Source: Paenibacillus albus
GTDB lineage: Bacteria > Bacillota > Bacilli > Paenibacillales > Paenibacillaceae
Length of the DNA stretch: 64,000 nucleotides
NCBI RefSeq assembly: GCF_003952225.1
Contig: NZ_CP034437.1
Location: 399,001-463,000, forward strand
Reading direction: 5' to 3'
Part shown: positions 16,308 to 26,329 of the stretch, piece by piece
Layout of the letters: each line of letters opens with the position of its first letter
Position numbering within the stretch: position 1 is the first letter of the stretch
Notes under the pieces: model-generated
What the model was told of the DNA's origin: nothing
Seen by the model: the letters and a program-made list of their open reading frames with translations, nothing else
Databases searched by the model: none
Translations under genes and position numbers: made by a program

Positions 16308-17864
16308 TTAGCGAATAAACAAATCACTCACAATCGAGAAATGATCATTCACAAAGTCCAGCACCGGTCCTGGCACGATGCCAAGCACGAATGTCGCTCC
16401 GGCACACAGCCAGATCACGATCCCCGTCGTAACCGGCACGCGCACTTCGGCTTCCACTGTCGCACGCATGAACATCTGGCGGATAAGGCCGAAATAGAAG
16501 TAGTACGAGATGACGCTGCTGACGACCATAACGGCAATTATCCAGTACAGCTTCGACTGCGCCGCGCCTAGCAGGATGAACAGCTTCCCGAAGAAGCCGC
16601 CCGTTACTGGCAAGCCTGACAGCGAGAGCACGAACACGACGACTGCTACAGCTGTCCATGGTGCCCGGTAATAGAGGCCTGCGAAGCCGTTGATTTCCTC
16701 ATGTCCGACAGACTTGCTAGTGACCGAGAATACGGCGAGAATGCCGATTGTCATGAGCAGATAAGCTGCTAGGTAGAACAGAAACTCACCGATGTTCGAA
16801 GCGTGCATGCCTTTGAGCGATAGACCCACCGGTACGAGCAGATAGCCGGCATTGGCAACCCCGGAGAGCGCGAAGAGCCGCTTCACATTGTACTGGCGAA
16901 GTGCCATCGTCGAGCCGACCAGCATCGCAGCTGCTGCCATGACAAGCAGCGCTAGGAACACATCATCGGCAATCGGCTTATCCGGTGAAGATGCGAAGAA
17001 TGCTACATTGTACACAATTCGGATGATCACCGCGAATGCCGCACCTTTGGAAACGACTGCAAGGAATGCAGTTACCGGCGTCGGCGCGCCTTGGTACACA
17101 TCAGGCGCCCAGTAATGGAACGGCGCGGCAGCAATCTTGATACCTAGACCCGCAAGTATGAAGAATAGCGATACATAAAGCAGTGCCGGATAATCCGCTG
17201 CATGCTGCTGAATGCCCTGCGCAATCGCGCCGAGATTCGTCGCACCCGTAATGCCATACAAGTATGACATCCCGAAGAGGATCAGCGCAGACGAGATACC
17301 GCCGGTTACGACGTATTTGAACGCTGCTTCCGCAGACTTCACGTCCTGCTTGCGAATACCAACAAGCACATACGTTGTGATGCTCAGCAGCTCAAGACCG
17401 ATGTAGAGCGTAATCATATCGCCGGAAGAGGCCATAATCATGGCGCCAACGACAGCCGGCAGGAGCAAATAATAGAACTCGCCTTTATCCGCTATATCTG
17501 CCCGGCGCACCGTGCCGAGACTCATCAACACAATCAGCATCGTGGCGACGAGGAACAGAATCTTCATCAGGCTGGAGAATACGTCAATTCGGTAGCTGTC
17601 ACCCATCAATCGAATGACGTGGCTGACGGCCTGACCGTTCGCATCTGACTGCGTCTTATCGATAAGATCCGTTAAGCGCCATACGGCAAAACCGAGTGAG
17701 AGCGCAAGACCGCCGAGCGTCAGCCAGCCAATCAGCGAACGGCGCGGCAAGAACAGATCAAGCACCGCTAACACAATGGTAAATGCGACGAGTATCCATT
17801 CTGGGGCGAGATAGGCTGCGTCACTCCAGGTGAGCGACTGCAGCTGTTGTTGTACAGCGTCCAT
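16308..17864 (-). CDS. nuoN: NADH-quinone oxidoreductase subunit N
   Basis: Antiporter-like proton-pumping membrane subunit of Complex I. The 518 residues with about 14 hydrophobic segments fit the family. The core includes the discontinuous-helix segments around GIKIAAAPFHYWAPDVYQGA and a lysine-bearing helix in KRLFALSGVANAGYLL. It is the last gene of the operon, 3 bp below nuoM, and is followed by a strong terminator. Confidence 0.96.
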   Translation of the reverse strand: MDAVQQQLQSLTWSDAAYLAPEWILVAFTIVLAVLDLFLPRRSLIGWLTLGGLALSLGFAVWRLTDLIDKTQSDANGQAVSHVIRLMGDSYRIDVFSSLMKILFLVATMLIVLMSLGTVRRADIADKGEFYYLLLPAVVGAMIMASSGDMITLYIGLELLSITTYVLVGIRKQDVKSAEAAFKYVVTGGISSALILFGMSYLYGITGATNLGAIAQGIQQHAADYPALLYVSLFFILAGLGIKIAAAPFHYWAPDVYQGAPTPVTAFLAVVSKGAAFAVIIRIVYNVAFFASSPDKPIADDVFLALLVMAAAAMLVGSTMALRQYNVKRLFALSGVANAGYLLVPVGLSLKGMHASNIGEFLFYLAAYLLMTIGILAVFSVTSKSVGHEEINGFAGLYYRAPWTAVAVVVFVLSLSGLPVTGGFFGKLFILLGAAQSKLYWIIAVMVVSSVISYYFYFGLIRQMFMRATVEAEVRVPVTTGIVIWLCAGATFVLGIVPGPVLDFVNDHFSIVSDLFIR

Positions 17865-17867
17865 CGG

Positions 17868-19498
17868 CTACCTCCCCGCCTTCTCTGAAAGTTGCTGGAG
17901 CAGCGTATCGAAGCCATGCTTCATCGGCTCCGTCAATACGGCTGGGTAAACCCCGATCAGTACGATAAAAGCAAGCAGCGTAATCATCGGCACTGCTTCA
18001 ATAAGTCGTGCGTCGCGAAGGCCTGCAAGCTTCTCCGGTGTCGCGCCGAACGTAATGCCAAGGATGCTGCGCAGCACGTAGACCGCGGTCAGAATAACGC
18101 CTAGAACCGCTATTCCCGTCACGACGCGCTGGGAGTCAAACAACCCTAGCAGCGAGAGGAACTCTCCGATGAAGCCGGACAATCCGGGAAGTCCAAGCGA
18201 AGCCATGCCCGCTGTCAGCAGAATGCCGCTGATGAACGGCATGCTTCTTGCAAGGCCCCCGAGATCCTTCAGTTCCGTCGAGCCGGTTCGTTCGTAGATG
18301 CTGCCGACGATGAGGAATAGCAGCGCAGAGATCAAACCGTGTGAGATCAGCTGTATGATTGCCCCATGCAAGCCGATTTCATTGAGCGAAGCGATGCCGA
18401 GCAGCACGATGCCCATATGGCTGATCGACGAGTACGCGAGCACGAGCTTGAATTCCTTTTGCACAATGGCCAGTACCGCACCGTACAGAATATTAATGAC
18501 GCCTAGTATGGCGATCGCTACTTTCCAATCCTCCGTCACTCCTGGGAACATGAATACCCCGAAGCGGAGCAAGCCGTATGCCCCATCTTGAGCAGGACGC
18601 CGGAGTGAATCATAACGACCGAAGGCGGCGCTTCCGTATGCACCTTGAGCATCCACGTATGGAACGGGAAGATCGGCAGCTTAATGCCAAAGGCAATGAG
18701 CAGCAGCAGGAAGATCACCCAGCGCATTCGCTCGGACAGGTAGAACGGATTCTCCTGACCCGGCGTTTGTTCCGATGCCATATTCACATACGAATCGGCT
18801 TTTGTCAGGTTCGTCGTAATAACCTCGTAGCTGCCGCTGTAAGACAAGTTCGTTTGCTGTTTATCCGGCACTTGCTCCGCGCGGAAGCCTGCCGTAGCCA
18901 CAAGAATAACGAAGGCGATCAGCATAATTGCTGAGCCGATTCCGTTATAGAGCAGGAACTTGTTCGCAGCCTTCTCGCGGTTCATATAACCCCAAATGCC
19001 GATAAGGAAGAACATCGGAATGAGTGTCATTTCGAAGAAGACGAAGAACAAGAACACATCTCTGGCGAGAAACACGCCTAGCATGCCGATCTCTAGCAGC
19101 AGGAACCAAATATAGAATGACTTCCATCGCTTCTTCACATGGACAGAAGCAAGTGCAGCCATGACCCCAACGATGGTCGTGAGCAGCAGGAGCGGCATGG
19201 AAAGCCCGTCTACGCCCATATGATACTGCATCTCGAATTGATACGAGCTGACATCGCCGACTGCCTCTTTGTTGAGCGAGACGTCGAGCCAGGTTGCGGT
19301 CTCCTCGTACGCTTTGCCGCCTTTCGTGCCGTTATAATCGGCATACAGCCACAGCGACAGCAGGAGCGGAAGAATCGTTGCGGTAATCGCGGTCACCTTC
19401 AGCCACCGGCTCCGGTGCTTCGGCAGGAAGAGCAGAACGAGAATGCCGAGCAGCGGCGAGAACGTAATAAGCGATAGAATCGGAAGATCAGCCAGCAT
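17868..19498 (-). pseudogene. nuoM: nuoM, interrupted by a one-base frameshift
   Basis: Proton-pumping antiporter-like subunit M of Complex I, split into two frames. The N-terminal part (ATG 19498, overlapping the nuoL stop as TAATG, with AAGGAGG 8 nt upstream) reads normally to VVMIHSGVLLKMG. It then runs into an out-of-frame tail that stops at 18536. The C-terminal part resumes in another frame at GAYGLLRFGVFMFPG and continues to 17868. One extra G in the run of four at 18581-18584 (C on the plus strand) would restore an uninterrupted protein of about 543 residues. All flanking subunits are intact and the sequence is otherwise fully conserved, so a sequencing error or very recent mutation is more likely than an old pseudogene. 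Confidence 0.9.
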
Positions 19499-21375
19499 TA
19501 CCAAAACCTCCTTCCGACAAGTGCAACGATGAGAACGACGAGTCCGAGCAGCGTCACAACGCCATAAGTTTGAATTTGGCCGTTCTGTACGCGGGTTCCG
19601 CCACGGCCAAAGAGTACCGCCGTTCCGCCGACCAGTCGAACCAGTCCGTCCACAATATAATCGTCAATGGCATTCAGCAGATGACCAAGTCCCCTAAGCG
19701 GTCGTACCAGAAGCGCTTCATACAGCTCATCCATGTAATACTTGCGTTCCAACAGCCGAAGCAGCCATGGCACCTTCGAGGATACCGCATCGCGAGCAAT
19801 CGTTCCTTTCACGAATACGAGCCAGCCGAGGTATAAGCCGAGCAGACCAACCGCTGCCGAGATGACCATTACTATACCAGCTCCGCCATGCTCCTTCTCT
19901 GCACCGTCGGTCAGCCATGTGCCGAGCGTTTCGTTCCATGGCGTTTGGATAAAGCCCGCAATGACAGATAGCGCAGCCAGTATGATAAGCGGAATCGTCA
20001 TCGAGGATGGCGACTCATGCGCATGTGCGTGCTGCTCGCCTCTCGGCTTGCCCATGAACACGAGGAAGAACAATCGCGACATGTAGAATGCCGTGAAGAA
20101 GGCAGCAGCTACGCCGACTGCGAACAGCACAGGCTTCTCATGCAATGCGGTATTCAGAATCATATCTTTGGACCAGAATCCGGAGAACGGCGGGATACCC
20201 GACAACGCGAGCGTGCCGATGCCGAACGTCCAGGTCGTAATCTTCATTTTGCCACTTAGGCCGCCCATTTCTTGAATGTTCTGCGTATGTACCGCATGGA
20301 TGACACTGCCCGCTCCGAGGAAGAGCAGCGCTTTGAAGAAGGCATGCGTGAACAGGTGGAAGATACCGCCGGTCATGGAACCAAGCCCCAAAGCCATCAT
20401 CATGTAGCCAAGCTGACTGACGGTAGAGTACGCGAGAATCCGTTTAATATCGTTCTGCGCCACCCCGATGGTAGCCGCGAAGAGTGCCGTGAAGCCGCCG
20501 ATATAAGCGACGACATCCATTGCCGCCTGCGAAGCTTGAAAAATATCAAATGTCCGCGCAACGAGATAGACGCCTGCCGCAACCATCGTTGCCGCATGGA
20601 TCAGCGCACTAATCGGCGTCGGACCTTCCATCGCATCCGGAAGCCACACATGCAGTGGGAACTGACCGGATTTACCGACCGCGCCGACGAAGATCAGAAT
20701 GGCAATCCATGTCGTCACGCTCGCTGCGATAATGCCTGTCTGCCCTTCGAACACATTGCCGATATGGACAAAATCAAGCGCATGATCCGGCATATACCAG
20801 TACAGCAGCAAAATGCCGAGCAGCAGCCCCGCATCCCCGATACGCGTTACGATGAATGCCTTCTTCGCTGCCGCCCTCGCCTCCGGCTTACTGAACCAGA
20901 AGCCGACTAGCAGGAATGAGCAGACACCAACGAGCTCCCAGAAAATATAGAGCGTCAGCATGTTGTCCGCCAGTACGAGACCTAGCATCGAGAATGAGAA
21001 CAATGCGACATAGCTGTAGAAAACAGAGATCCGCTCGTCGCCCTTCATATAACCAGCCGAGTAAAGATTAACAAGGAAGCTGACCGTAGTGACGACAACC
21101 AGCATAAGTGCGGTCAGATTCGTCACTTCATAGCCTGCATTCAAGACCAGGCCGTTAAGGTCCAGCCATTTGAACGCATATTGATAGTATTTCGTTCCGT
21201 CTACCATATGCTCGATCAGGACGAGAACCGACAGTACGAGTCCCGCTAGCGAGCTCACGCAGCCAAGCAGAACGCCTAGCTTCTGCTGACCACGTCCAAA
21301 GGCGAGCAGCAATAGAAAAGCAAGGAACGGAAAGAGCGGAATGAGCCAGGCAGCTTGTGAGAAAGTTGTATCCAT
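19498..21375 (-). CDS. nuoL: NADH-quinone oxidoreductase subunit L
   Basis: Largest antiporter-like proton-pumping subunit of Complex I, 625 residues. It has the typical core GKSGQFPLHVWLPDAMEGPT and HAATMVAAGVYL, with the conserved pumping-path Lys/His residues, and a C-terminal lateral-helix region with a final transmembrane segment. It starts 5 bp below the nuoK stop and its stop overlaps the nuoM start by one base, indicating translational coupling. Confidence 0.97.
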   Translation of the reverse strand: MDTTFSQAAWLIPLFPFLAFLLLLAFGRGQQKLGVLLGCVSSLAGLVLSVLVLIEHMVDGTKYYQYAFKWLDLNGLVLNAGYEVTNLTALMLVVVTTVSFLVNLYSAGYMKGDERISVFYSYVALFSFSMLGLVLADNMLTLYIFWELVGVCSFLLVGFWFSKPEARAAAKKAFIVTRIGDAGLLLGILLLYWYMPDHALDFVHIGNVFEGQTGIIAASVTTWIAILIFVGAVGKSGQFPLHVWLPDAMEGPTPISALIHAATMVAAGVYLVARTFDIFQASQAAMDVVAYIGGFTALFAATIGVAQNDIKRILAYSTVSQLGYMMMALGLGSMTGGIFHLFTHAFFKALLFLGAGSVIHAVHTQNIQEMGGLSGKMKITTWTFGIGTLALSGIPPFSGFWSKDMILNTALHEKPVLFAVGVAAAFFTAFYMSRLFFLVFMGKPRGEQHAHAHESPSSMTIPLIILAALSVIAGFIQTPWNETLGTWLTDGAEKEHGGAGIVMVISAAVGLLGLYLGWLVFVKGTIARDAVSSKVPWLLRLLERKYYMDELYEALLVRPLRGLGHLLNAIDDYIVDGLVRLVGGTAVLFGRGGTRVQNGQIQTYGVVTLLGLVVLIVALVGRRFW

Positions 21376-21380
21376 ATCCG

Positions 21381-21683
21381 TTACCTCCTCATCTCGTCGT
21401 ACTCATCCACGTTGACGGTACCGCGCGCACGGAACAGCGCAATGAGGACAGCAATGCCAACAGCCGCCTCCGCTGCTGCAACGGCGATGCTGAACAGTGT
21501 GAACATTTGTCCTGTCAGCGATGGAACAACGCCATACTTCGAGAAAGCGACCAGATTGAGATTGACCGCGTTAAGCATCAGCTCAATCGACAATAGAATG
21601 ATGACTGCATTCCGTTTCACAAGCGCACCGTACAAGCCGATGCAGAACAGGATCGCAGCCATCGTTAAATACGAAGATAACAT
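21381..21683 (-). CDS. nuoK: NADH-quinone oxidoreductase subunit K
   Basis: Small membrane subunit with three transmembrane helices carrying the two buried glutamates of the E-channel (one in [14 protein letters not shown], the other in [12 protein letters not shown]). It has 100 residues, the usual length. The ATG at 21683 has AAGGAGG 9 nt upstream; a longer reading starting at 21731 would add an Arg-rich, atypical N-terminus and is rejected. The gap from nuoJ is 1 bp. Confidence 0.96.
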   Translation of the reverse strand: MLSSYLTMAAILFCIGLYGALVKRNAVIILLSIELMLNAVNLNLVAFSKYGVVPSLTGQMFTLFSIAVAAAEAAVGIAVLIALFRARGTVNVDEYDEMRR

Positions 21684-21684
21684 G

Positions 21685-22203
21685 TTAGTCCGCCTCCTTC
21701 TTCGCAAGCACGATCGCGCCGATAAAGGCAACCGTCAGCAGCACCGAAACAAGCTCGAAAGGCACGACATAGTTCGTGAACAGCAGCTTGCCGATTTCCA
21801 TCGTATTATCGGCCGCTGCGTTCAGAGGCGACGTAGGCTCGGGGAATTCCGACTGGCGGATGGCGTAGAACAGAATGCCGAACAGCGCCAAAGCGCCGAT
21901 CGCCGACAGCGTCTCATGCAAGGGGCGTGAACGCTCCTTCTCCCCATCCTGATGCTTCGTCATCATAATGCCGAAGATCATCAGAATGGATACCGCGCCG
22001 GCGTAGATAAGCACTTGAACGAATGCAAGAAACTCCGCCTGCAGCAGCACGAACATGCCAGCAATTCCGAGGAATACGGCAGCGAGCGAGACGACCATGT
22101 GGACGACTTTCGTGAAGCTAACCATCAGTACTGCGCCGCTAATAATGAGTACCGAGAAGATGAAGAAGGCGACAAATTCGCCCGTAAAATCCACATTGAA
22201 CAT
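21685..22203 (-). CDS. nuoJ: NADH-quinone oxidoreductase subunit J
   Basis: Membrane subunit of 172 residues with five transmembrane helices. The third contains the conserved pi-bulge region [20 protein letters not shown]. It lies between nuoI (3 bp above) and nuoK. Nothing unusual apart from a short hydrophilic loop before helix 5. Confidence 0.96.
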   Translation of the reverse strand: MFNVDFTGEFVAFFIFSVLIISGAVLMVSFTKVVHMVVSLAAVFLGIAGMFVLLQAEFLAFVQVLIYAGAVSILMIFGIMMTKHQDGEKERSRPLHETLSAIGALALFGILFYAIRQSEFPEPTSPLNAAADNTMEIGKLLFTNYVVPFELVSVLLTVAFIGAIVLAKKEAD

Positions 22204-22206
22204 CGG

Positions 22207-22662
22207 CTACTTCGCTCCTCCCTTGGCTGCAGCGGGAGCACCAATATTGTTGTTATCCTGACGGACATTGTTGTTGTTATCGTCGAGCCACTTCAAGTCT
22301 TTGAACAATTCATCGCGGCTGTACGACGCCAATTCGAAATTGCCTGTCATGACGATCGCTTCTGTCGGACATACTTCCGTACAGAGGTCGCATAGAATGC
22401 AAATTTCAAAGTTAATGTCATACGTGTCGATGACCTTCCCTTTCTTCTCCGGGTCCGGATTCGCTTTGCCCGTAAGCGTGATGCACTCCGTTGGACAAAT
22501 TCGGACGCACTGGTTGCACACAATGCATTTGTCCGGCTCAAAATGCTGGATGCCGCGATAACGGTCCGGCATAATGATTGGCACATCGGGATAGGAAGTG
22601 GTAACTTTTTTCTCGGTCAATGATTTAAGCGTGACACCAAGCCCTTTTAAGAGACCTTTCAT
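22207..22662 (-). CDS. nuoI: NADH-quinone oxidoreductase subunit I (2x4Fe-4S)
   Basis: Peripheral-arm ferredoxin-like subunit carrying clusters N6a and N6b. The two motifs are complete: CIVCNQCVRICP and CILCDLCTEVCP. It has 151 residues; the last 30 are Asn/Ala-rich and not conserved. In this operon, which lacks NuoEFG, NuoI is the outermost iron-sulfur subunit encoded and therefore the likely electron entry point. Confidence 0.96.
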   Translation of the reverse strand: MKGLLKGLGVTLKSLTEKKVTTSYPDVPIIMPDRYRGIQHFEPDKCIVCNQCVRICPTECITLTGKANPDPEKKGKVIDTYDINFEICILCDLCTEVCPTEAIVMTGNFELASYSRDELFKDLKWLDDNNNNVRQDNNNIGAPAAAKGGAK

Positions 22663-22689
22663 TCCCTCATCCCTCCTGTCTTCGTAGCT

Positions 22690-23700
22690 TTATTTCACGA
22701 ACAGCTCCATGTAAACCGCTGTAAGAAACACATTCAAGATCGCAACCGGAAGCAGTACCTTCCAGCCAAGCCCCATCAGCTGATCGATTCGGATACGCGG
22801 CAAAGTCGCCCTGATCCAGAACAGGAAGAACACGATAAAGGAGAACTTGAGCAGGAACCAGATAATGCCTGGCACCCAGTCCAGGAACGGAAACGGTGCA
22901 TGCCAGCCGCCGAGGAACAGCACGGTCGTCAGTGCCGCAATCGCGTACACATATACATACTCCGTCAGCATGAAGAACGCGAATCGGAAGCCGCTGTACT
23001 CGACGTGATAGCCGGCAACAAGCTCCGATTCCGCCTCCGGCAAGTCGAACGGCGTCCGGTTCAGCTCCGATACGGCCGCGATAATGAATACGATAAACCC
23101 GATGATTTGCGGAATGAAATTCCACTGCCAGAACCAGTCGCCTTGCCCCTCCGCAATGGTGCGCAGATTAAGGGAGCCAGACATCATAATGACGCCGACG
23201 ACGGAGATGACAAGCGGCACTTCATAGCTGATCATCTGCGCGGCAGAGCGCATACCGCCGAGAAGCGCGTATTTGTTGTTGGACGACCAGCCGCCAAGAA
23301 CGATCGCAATCGTCGAAATGCCCGAGAGCGCGACGTAGTAGAGAAGTCCAACGTTGATATCGGCAAAATACAGCTTCTGCGTATAAGGAATTACGGCCAG
23401 AACAGCAAATGCAGGTACGTATGCAAGCGCCGGAGCCAAGATGAACAGCGCTCTGTCTGCTTTGCGAGGAATCGTATCTTCCTTCATGAGCAGCTTGGCA
23501 ATATCGGCGACGGATTGCAATAATCCCCAAGGTCCAACCCGGTTCGGGCCGATCCGGTACTGCATCCAGCCGATGACTTTACGTTCGAAGAAGATCGCGT
23601 ACGTTACGAAGCCTAATACGATACCAAGCAGGATGACGCCCCATAGGAAGAAAATCAGCGCATGACCCCAAGTTAACGTTTCATCGAGCCAGGACCCCAT
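22690..23700 (-). CDS. nuoH: NADH-quinone oxidoreductase subunit H
   Basis: Membrane subunit of 336 residues and eight or so transmembrane helices that joins the peripheral and membrane arms and lines the quinone chamber. Conserved segments include FFERKVIGWMQYRIGPNRVGP and the ELNRTPFDLPEAESELVAGYHVEYSG loop region (Glu-rich quinone loop). The ATG overlaps the nuoD stop by one base. Confidence 0.97.
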   Translation of the reverse strand: MGSWLDETLTWGHALIFFLWGVILLGIVLGFVTYAIFFERKVIGWMQYRIGPNRVGPWGLLQSVADIAKLLMKEDTIPRKADRALFILAPALAYVPAFAVLAVIPYTQKLYFADINVGLLYYVALSGISTIAIVLGGWSSNNKYALLGGMRSAAQMISYEVPLVISVVGVIMMSGSLNLRTIAEGQGDWFWQWNFIPQIIGFIVFIIAAVSELNRTPFDLPEAESELVAGYHVEYSGFRFAFFMLTEYVYVYAIAALTTVLFLGGWHAPFPFLDWVPGIIWFLLKFSFIVFFLFWIRATLPRIRIDQLMGLGWKVLLPVAILNVFLTAVYMELFVK

Positions 23701-24800
23701 TAGCAGTCAACCTCCCCGACGACAATATCGATGCCGCCCAAAATGGTAATGAGGTTCGTCATTGTCTCCCCAACGAGCAGCTTCGGCAGAATTTGCAGAT
23801 TCACGAACGACGGTCGGCGGAACTTCAGCCGGTACGGCTCCGCTTTGCCCTTCGAAACGATATGGACGCCAATCTCGCCGCGCGGCGATTCGATTCCTAC
23901 ATAGAGCTCGCCTGCCGGCGGACGAATGACGCGGGGTACTTTGCCCATCACGTCGCCGGAGGACGGGAACTGCTCCACCGCCTGCTTCAAGATGCGAAGC
24001 GACTGGCGAATCTCTTCGAGCCGGATCAGGTAGCGGTCATAGCAATCGCCGTTCTTGCCGAGCGGCACATCGAACTCAAAGCGATCATATAAGCTGTATG
24101 GCTTCGCTTTGCGAAGGTCCCAGTCCACGCCTGTTGAGCGGAGATTGGCACCGGATAAGCCATAATCGATTGCGGTCTGCGCATCATAAGCGCCGATGTT
24201 CTTGATCCGCGCAAGGAAGATTTCGTTGCCGCTGACCAAATTGTTGTACTCGAGCAGCTTGCCTTCCATATAAGGAATGAACTCGCGCACTTTATCAATC
24301 CAGCCGACGGGCGCATCCCACTTCACGCCGCCAACCCGCATATAGTTGTAAGTCAGGCGGGCGCCGCACAGCTCGTTGAACAGGTTGATTATAATCTCGC
24401 GATCGCGGAACGCGAACAGAAACGGGCTCATCGCGCCGATATCAAGCAGGTACGTTCCCCACCATACCAAGTGGCTGGCTATGCGCTGCAGCTCCATGAC
24501 GATAAGCCGCATGAACTCGGCGCGCTCAGGCACTTCAAGCCCCATCATCTTCTCCACGCCGTGGCAGAGCACGTAGTTCGTCGTCATCGCCGACACATAA
24601 TCCATCCGGTCGGTATAAGGAATAATTTGTGTATAGTTCAAATCCTCCGCAAGCTTCTCTGTTCCCCGGTGCAAATAGCCCATAACCGGAGTCGCTTCCG
24701 TTATCACTTCACCGTCAAGCTTGACGATAATGCGAAAAACGCCATGCGTGCTGGGATGCTGCGGGCCGACGTTAAGCAGCAGTTCTTCTGTACGAATCAC
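23700..24800 (-). CDS. nuoD: NADH-quinone oxidoreductase subunit D
   Basis: The 49-kDa-type subunit that forms the quinone-binding pocket with NuoB. It has 366 residues. The N-terminal loop NVGPQHPSTHGVFR with the quinone-contacting His is intact. One oddity is the C-terminus: it reads VVGEVDC, whereas most NuoD proteins end in Arg (GEVDR), a residue near cluster N2. The codon is TGC, one transition from CGC. It is 6 bp below nuoC. Confidence 0.96.
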   Translation of the reverse strand: MIRTEELLLNVGPQHPSTHGVFRIIVKLDGEVITEATPVMGYLHRGTEKLAEDLNYTQIIPYTDRMDYVSAMTTNYVLCHGVEKMMGLEVPERAEFMRLIVMELQRIASHLVWWGTYLLDIGAMSPFLFAFRDREIIINLFNELCGARLTYNYMRVGGVKWDAPVGWIDKVREFIPYMEGKLLEYNNLVSGNEIFLARIKNIGAYDAQTAIDYGLSGANLRSTGVDWDLRKAKPYSLYDRFEFDVPLGKNGDCYDRYLIRLEEIRQSLRILKQAVEQFPSSGDVMGKVPRVIRPPAGELYVGIESPRGEIGVHIVSKGKAEPYRLKFRRPSFVNLQILPKLLVGETMTNLITILGGIDIVVGEVDC

Positions 24801-24806
24801 GGCTCA

Positions 24807-25814
24807 TCACACCTCCGGGTCTAGCGGTACGTAATCTTTGCGCAGCGGATACCCCACCCAATCGTCAGGCATCATAATGCGCCGCAAATCGGGATGGCCC
24901 GGAAAATCAATTCCGAGCAAATCATAAATCTCGCGCTCGTTCCAGTTCGCCGTATCCCATATCGGGACAACCGACGGAATCTCAGGCTGCTCGCGGTTTG
25001 TCTTTACCTTCACGGCAAGCTCGTTCTTCGTCGTAAGCGATACGAGATGGTAGACGACTTCAAGATGCGTCTCATAATCAACGCCAGAGACGTTGCGCAG
25101 GTAGGTGAAGCTCTGCGCGTCATGCGACTTTAAGAGACGGGAAGTCTCAATTAATCGGTCCGCGCGAATGACTAGCATCGGCATATGGTCGTTCAGTTCA
25201 TTTATGTAAGCTTCTTCAATCGCATCTTCAGCAACTGATGCACGAATAAGCGCTGCCACCTCATCCAGCTGCGGCTGCTTCGGCGATGGCGCCTTCGGCT
25301 CTGCCGGCGCGGCTTCGCCGCCTTCAGCTGCTGCCTTGGCCGCTGCCCGCGCCGCGCGCGCTTCCGCTGCGGCGGCGATCTTCGCCGCTTTCTCCGGATC
25401 TTCCGCGCCGCCGGCTCCAGCAGCTGGCGCAGCTGCTGGAGTTTCGCCGCCACCCTCAGCTGCTGCCTTCGCGGCTGCTCTTGCGGCGCGCGCTTCCGCC
25501 GCCGCCTTCAGCTTCGCTTCGCGCTCCGGATCGCCCGCAGGCGCGGGCGCGGCATCGGCTGCGGGCGTCGCTTCGCTGCTAGGCACGCTGCTCACTTGCG
25601 CCGTCTCTGCGGCTCCAGCCGCGGGCGCAGGCTCGCTTGCTTGCTCCGCTGCCGGCGCACTTGGCGCTTCGCCTACCTCCGCTGCCGCGGGTGGCTCTGC
25701 GTCCTTCGGTACTTCCCCGCCCGCAGCAGCCTTCACCTCACCGGCTTCATCGCGACTGCCTTCCTCGCTCTTCGGCTGCTCTGCGGACTGCTCCTTCTCC
25801 TTCTCGTCGCTCAT
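24807..25814 (-). CDS. nuoC: NADH-quinone oxidoreductase subunit C with long low-complexity N-terminal extension
   Basis: The 30-kDa-type subunit of the Complex I hydrogenase module. The folded NuoC domain is residues about 185-335, ending in the signature with [20 protein letters not shown] and PLRKDY. Residues 1-180 form an Ala/Glu/Pro-rich extension with two copies of [19 protein letters not shown] (about 104-122 and 148-166). The ATG overlaps the nuoB stop (ATGA), so the extension is probably translated. A start further in would need a site inside the repeats, where none is seen. The extension may be a flexible linker; its role is unknown. Confidence 0.93.
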   Translation of the reverse strand: MSDEKEKEQSAEQPKSEEGSRDEAGEVKAAAGGEVPKDAEPPAAAEVGEAPSAPAAEQASEPAPAAGAAETAQVSSVPSSEATPAADAAPAPAGDPEREAKLKAAAEARAARAAAKAAAEGGGETPAAAPAAGAGGAEDPEKAAKIAAAAEARAARAAAKAAAEGGEAAPAEPKAPSPKQPQLDEVAALIRASVAEDAIEEAYINELNDHMPMLVIRADRLIETSRLLKSHDAQSFTYLRNVSGVDYETHLEVVYHLVSLTTKNELAVKVKTNREQPEIPSVVPIWDTANWNEREIYDLLGIDFPGHPDLRRIMMPDDWVGYPLRKDYVPLDPEV

Positions 25815-26329
25815 CGGTTGGTCACCCGCTTCCCGGTCTTCGCCTCGTAGCGAATTTTCTCCTGAAGCTTATTAATGCCATAGATAAGTGCGGCCGGGTT
25901 CGGCGGGCAGCCCGGAATATATACATCGACGGGCACGATCTGATCGACGCCCTTCATAACTGCGTATGAACGAACATAAGGCCCGCCTGCGGTAGCGCAA
26001 GAGCCCATTGCAATGACCCATTTGGGCTCAGGCATCTGATCATAGAGACGACGAAGCAGCGGTCCCATCTTCTTGGTGACCGTACCAGCTACAATCATAA
26101 CGTCCGATTGGCGCGGCGAAGTACGGAACATAACGCCGAAACGGTCCAAGTCATAATGCGATGCGCCTGTTCCCATCATCTCGATGGCACAGCAGGCAAG
26201 TCCAAAGGTTAGCGGCCACAGCGAGTTGCTGCGCGCCCAAGCCTTCAGCTGCTCCAGCGTGCCCATAAACACATTGCGTTCCAGCTCTTGTCTCTCTTCA
26301 GGGGTAATCGACTCTAAATTGAATTCCAT
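25811..26329 (-). CDS. nuoB: NADH-quinone oxidoreductase subunit B
   Basis: Carries the terminal 4Fe-4S cluster N2 that reduces quinone. Ligand cysteines are visible in [18 protein letters not shown] and YIPGCPPNP. It has 172 residues, normal length. The start overlaps the end of nuoA by 16 bp and has AAGGTG upstream; the stop overlaps the start of nuoC. Confidence 0.97.
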   Translation of the reverse strand: MEFNLESITPEERQELERNVFMGTLEQLKAWARSNSLWPLTFGLACCAIEMMGTGASHYDLDRFGVMFRTSPRQSDVMIVAGTVTKKMGPLLRRLYDQMPEPKWVIAMGSCATAGGPYVRSYAVMKGVDQIVPVDVYIPGCPPNPAALIYGINKLQEKIRYEAKTGKRVTNR

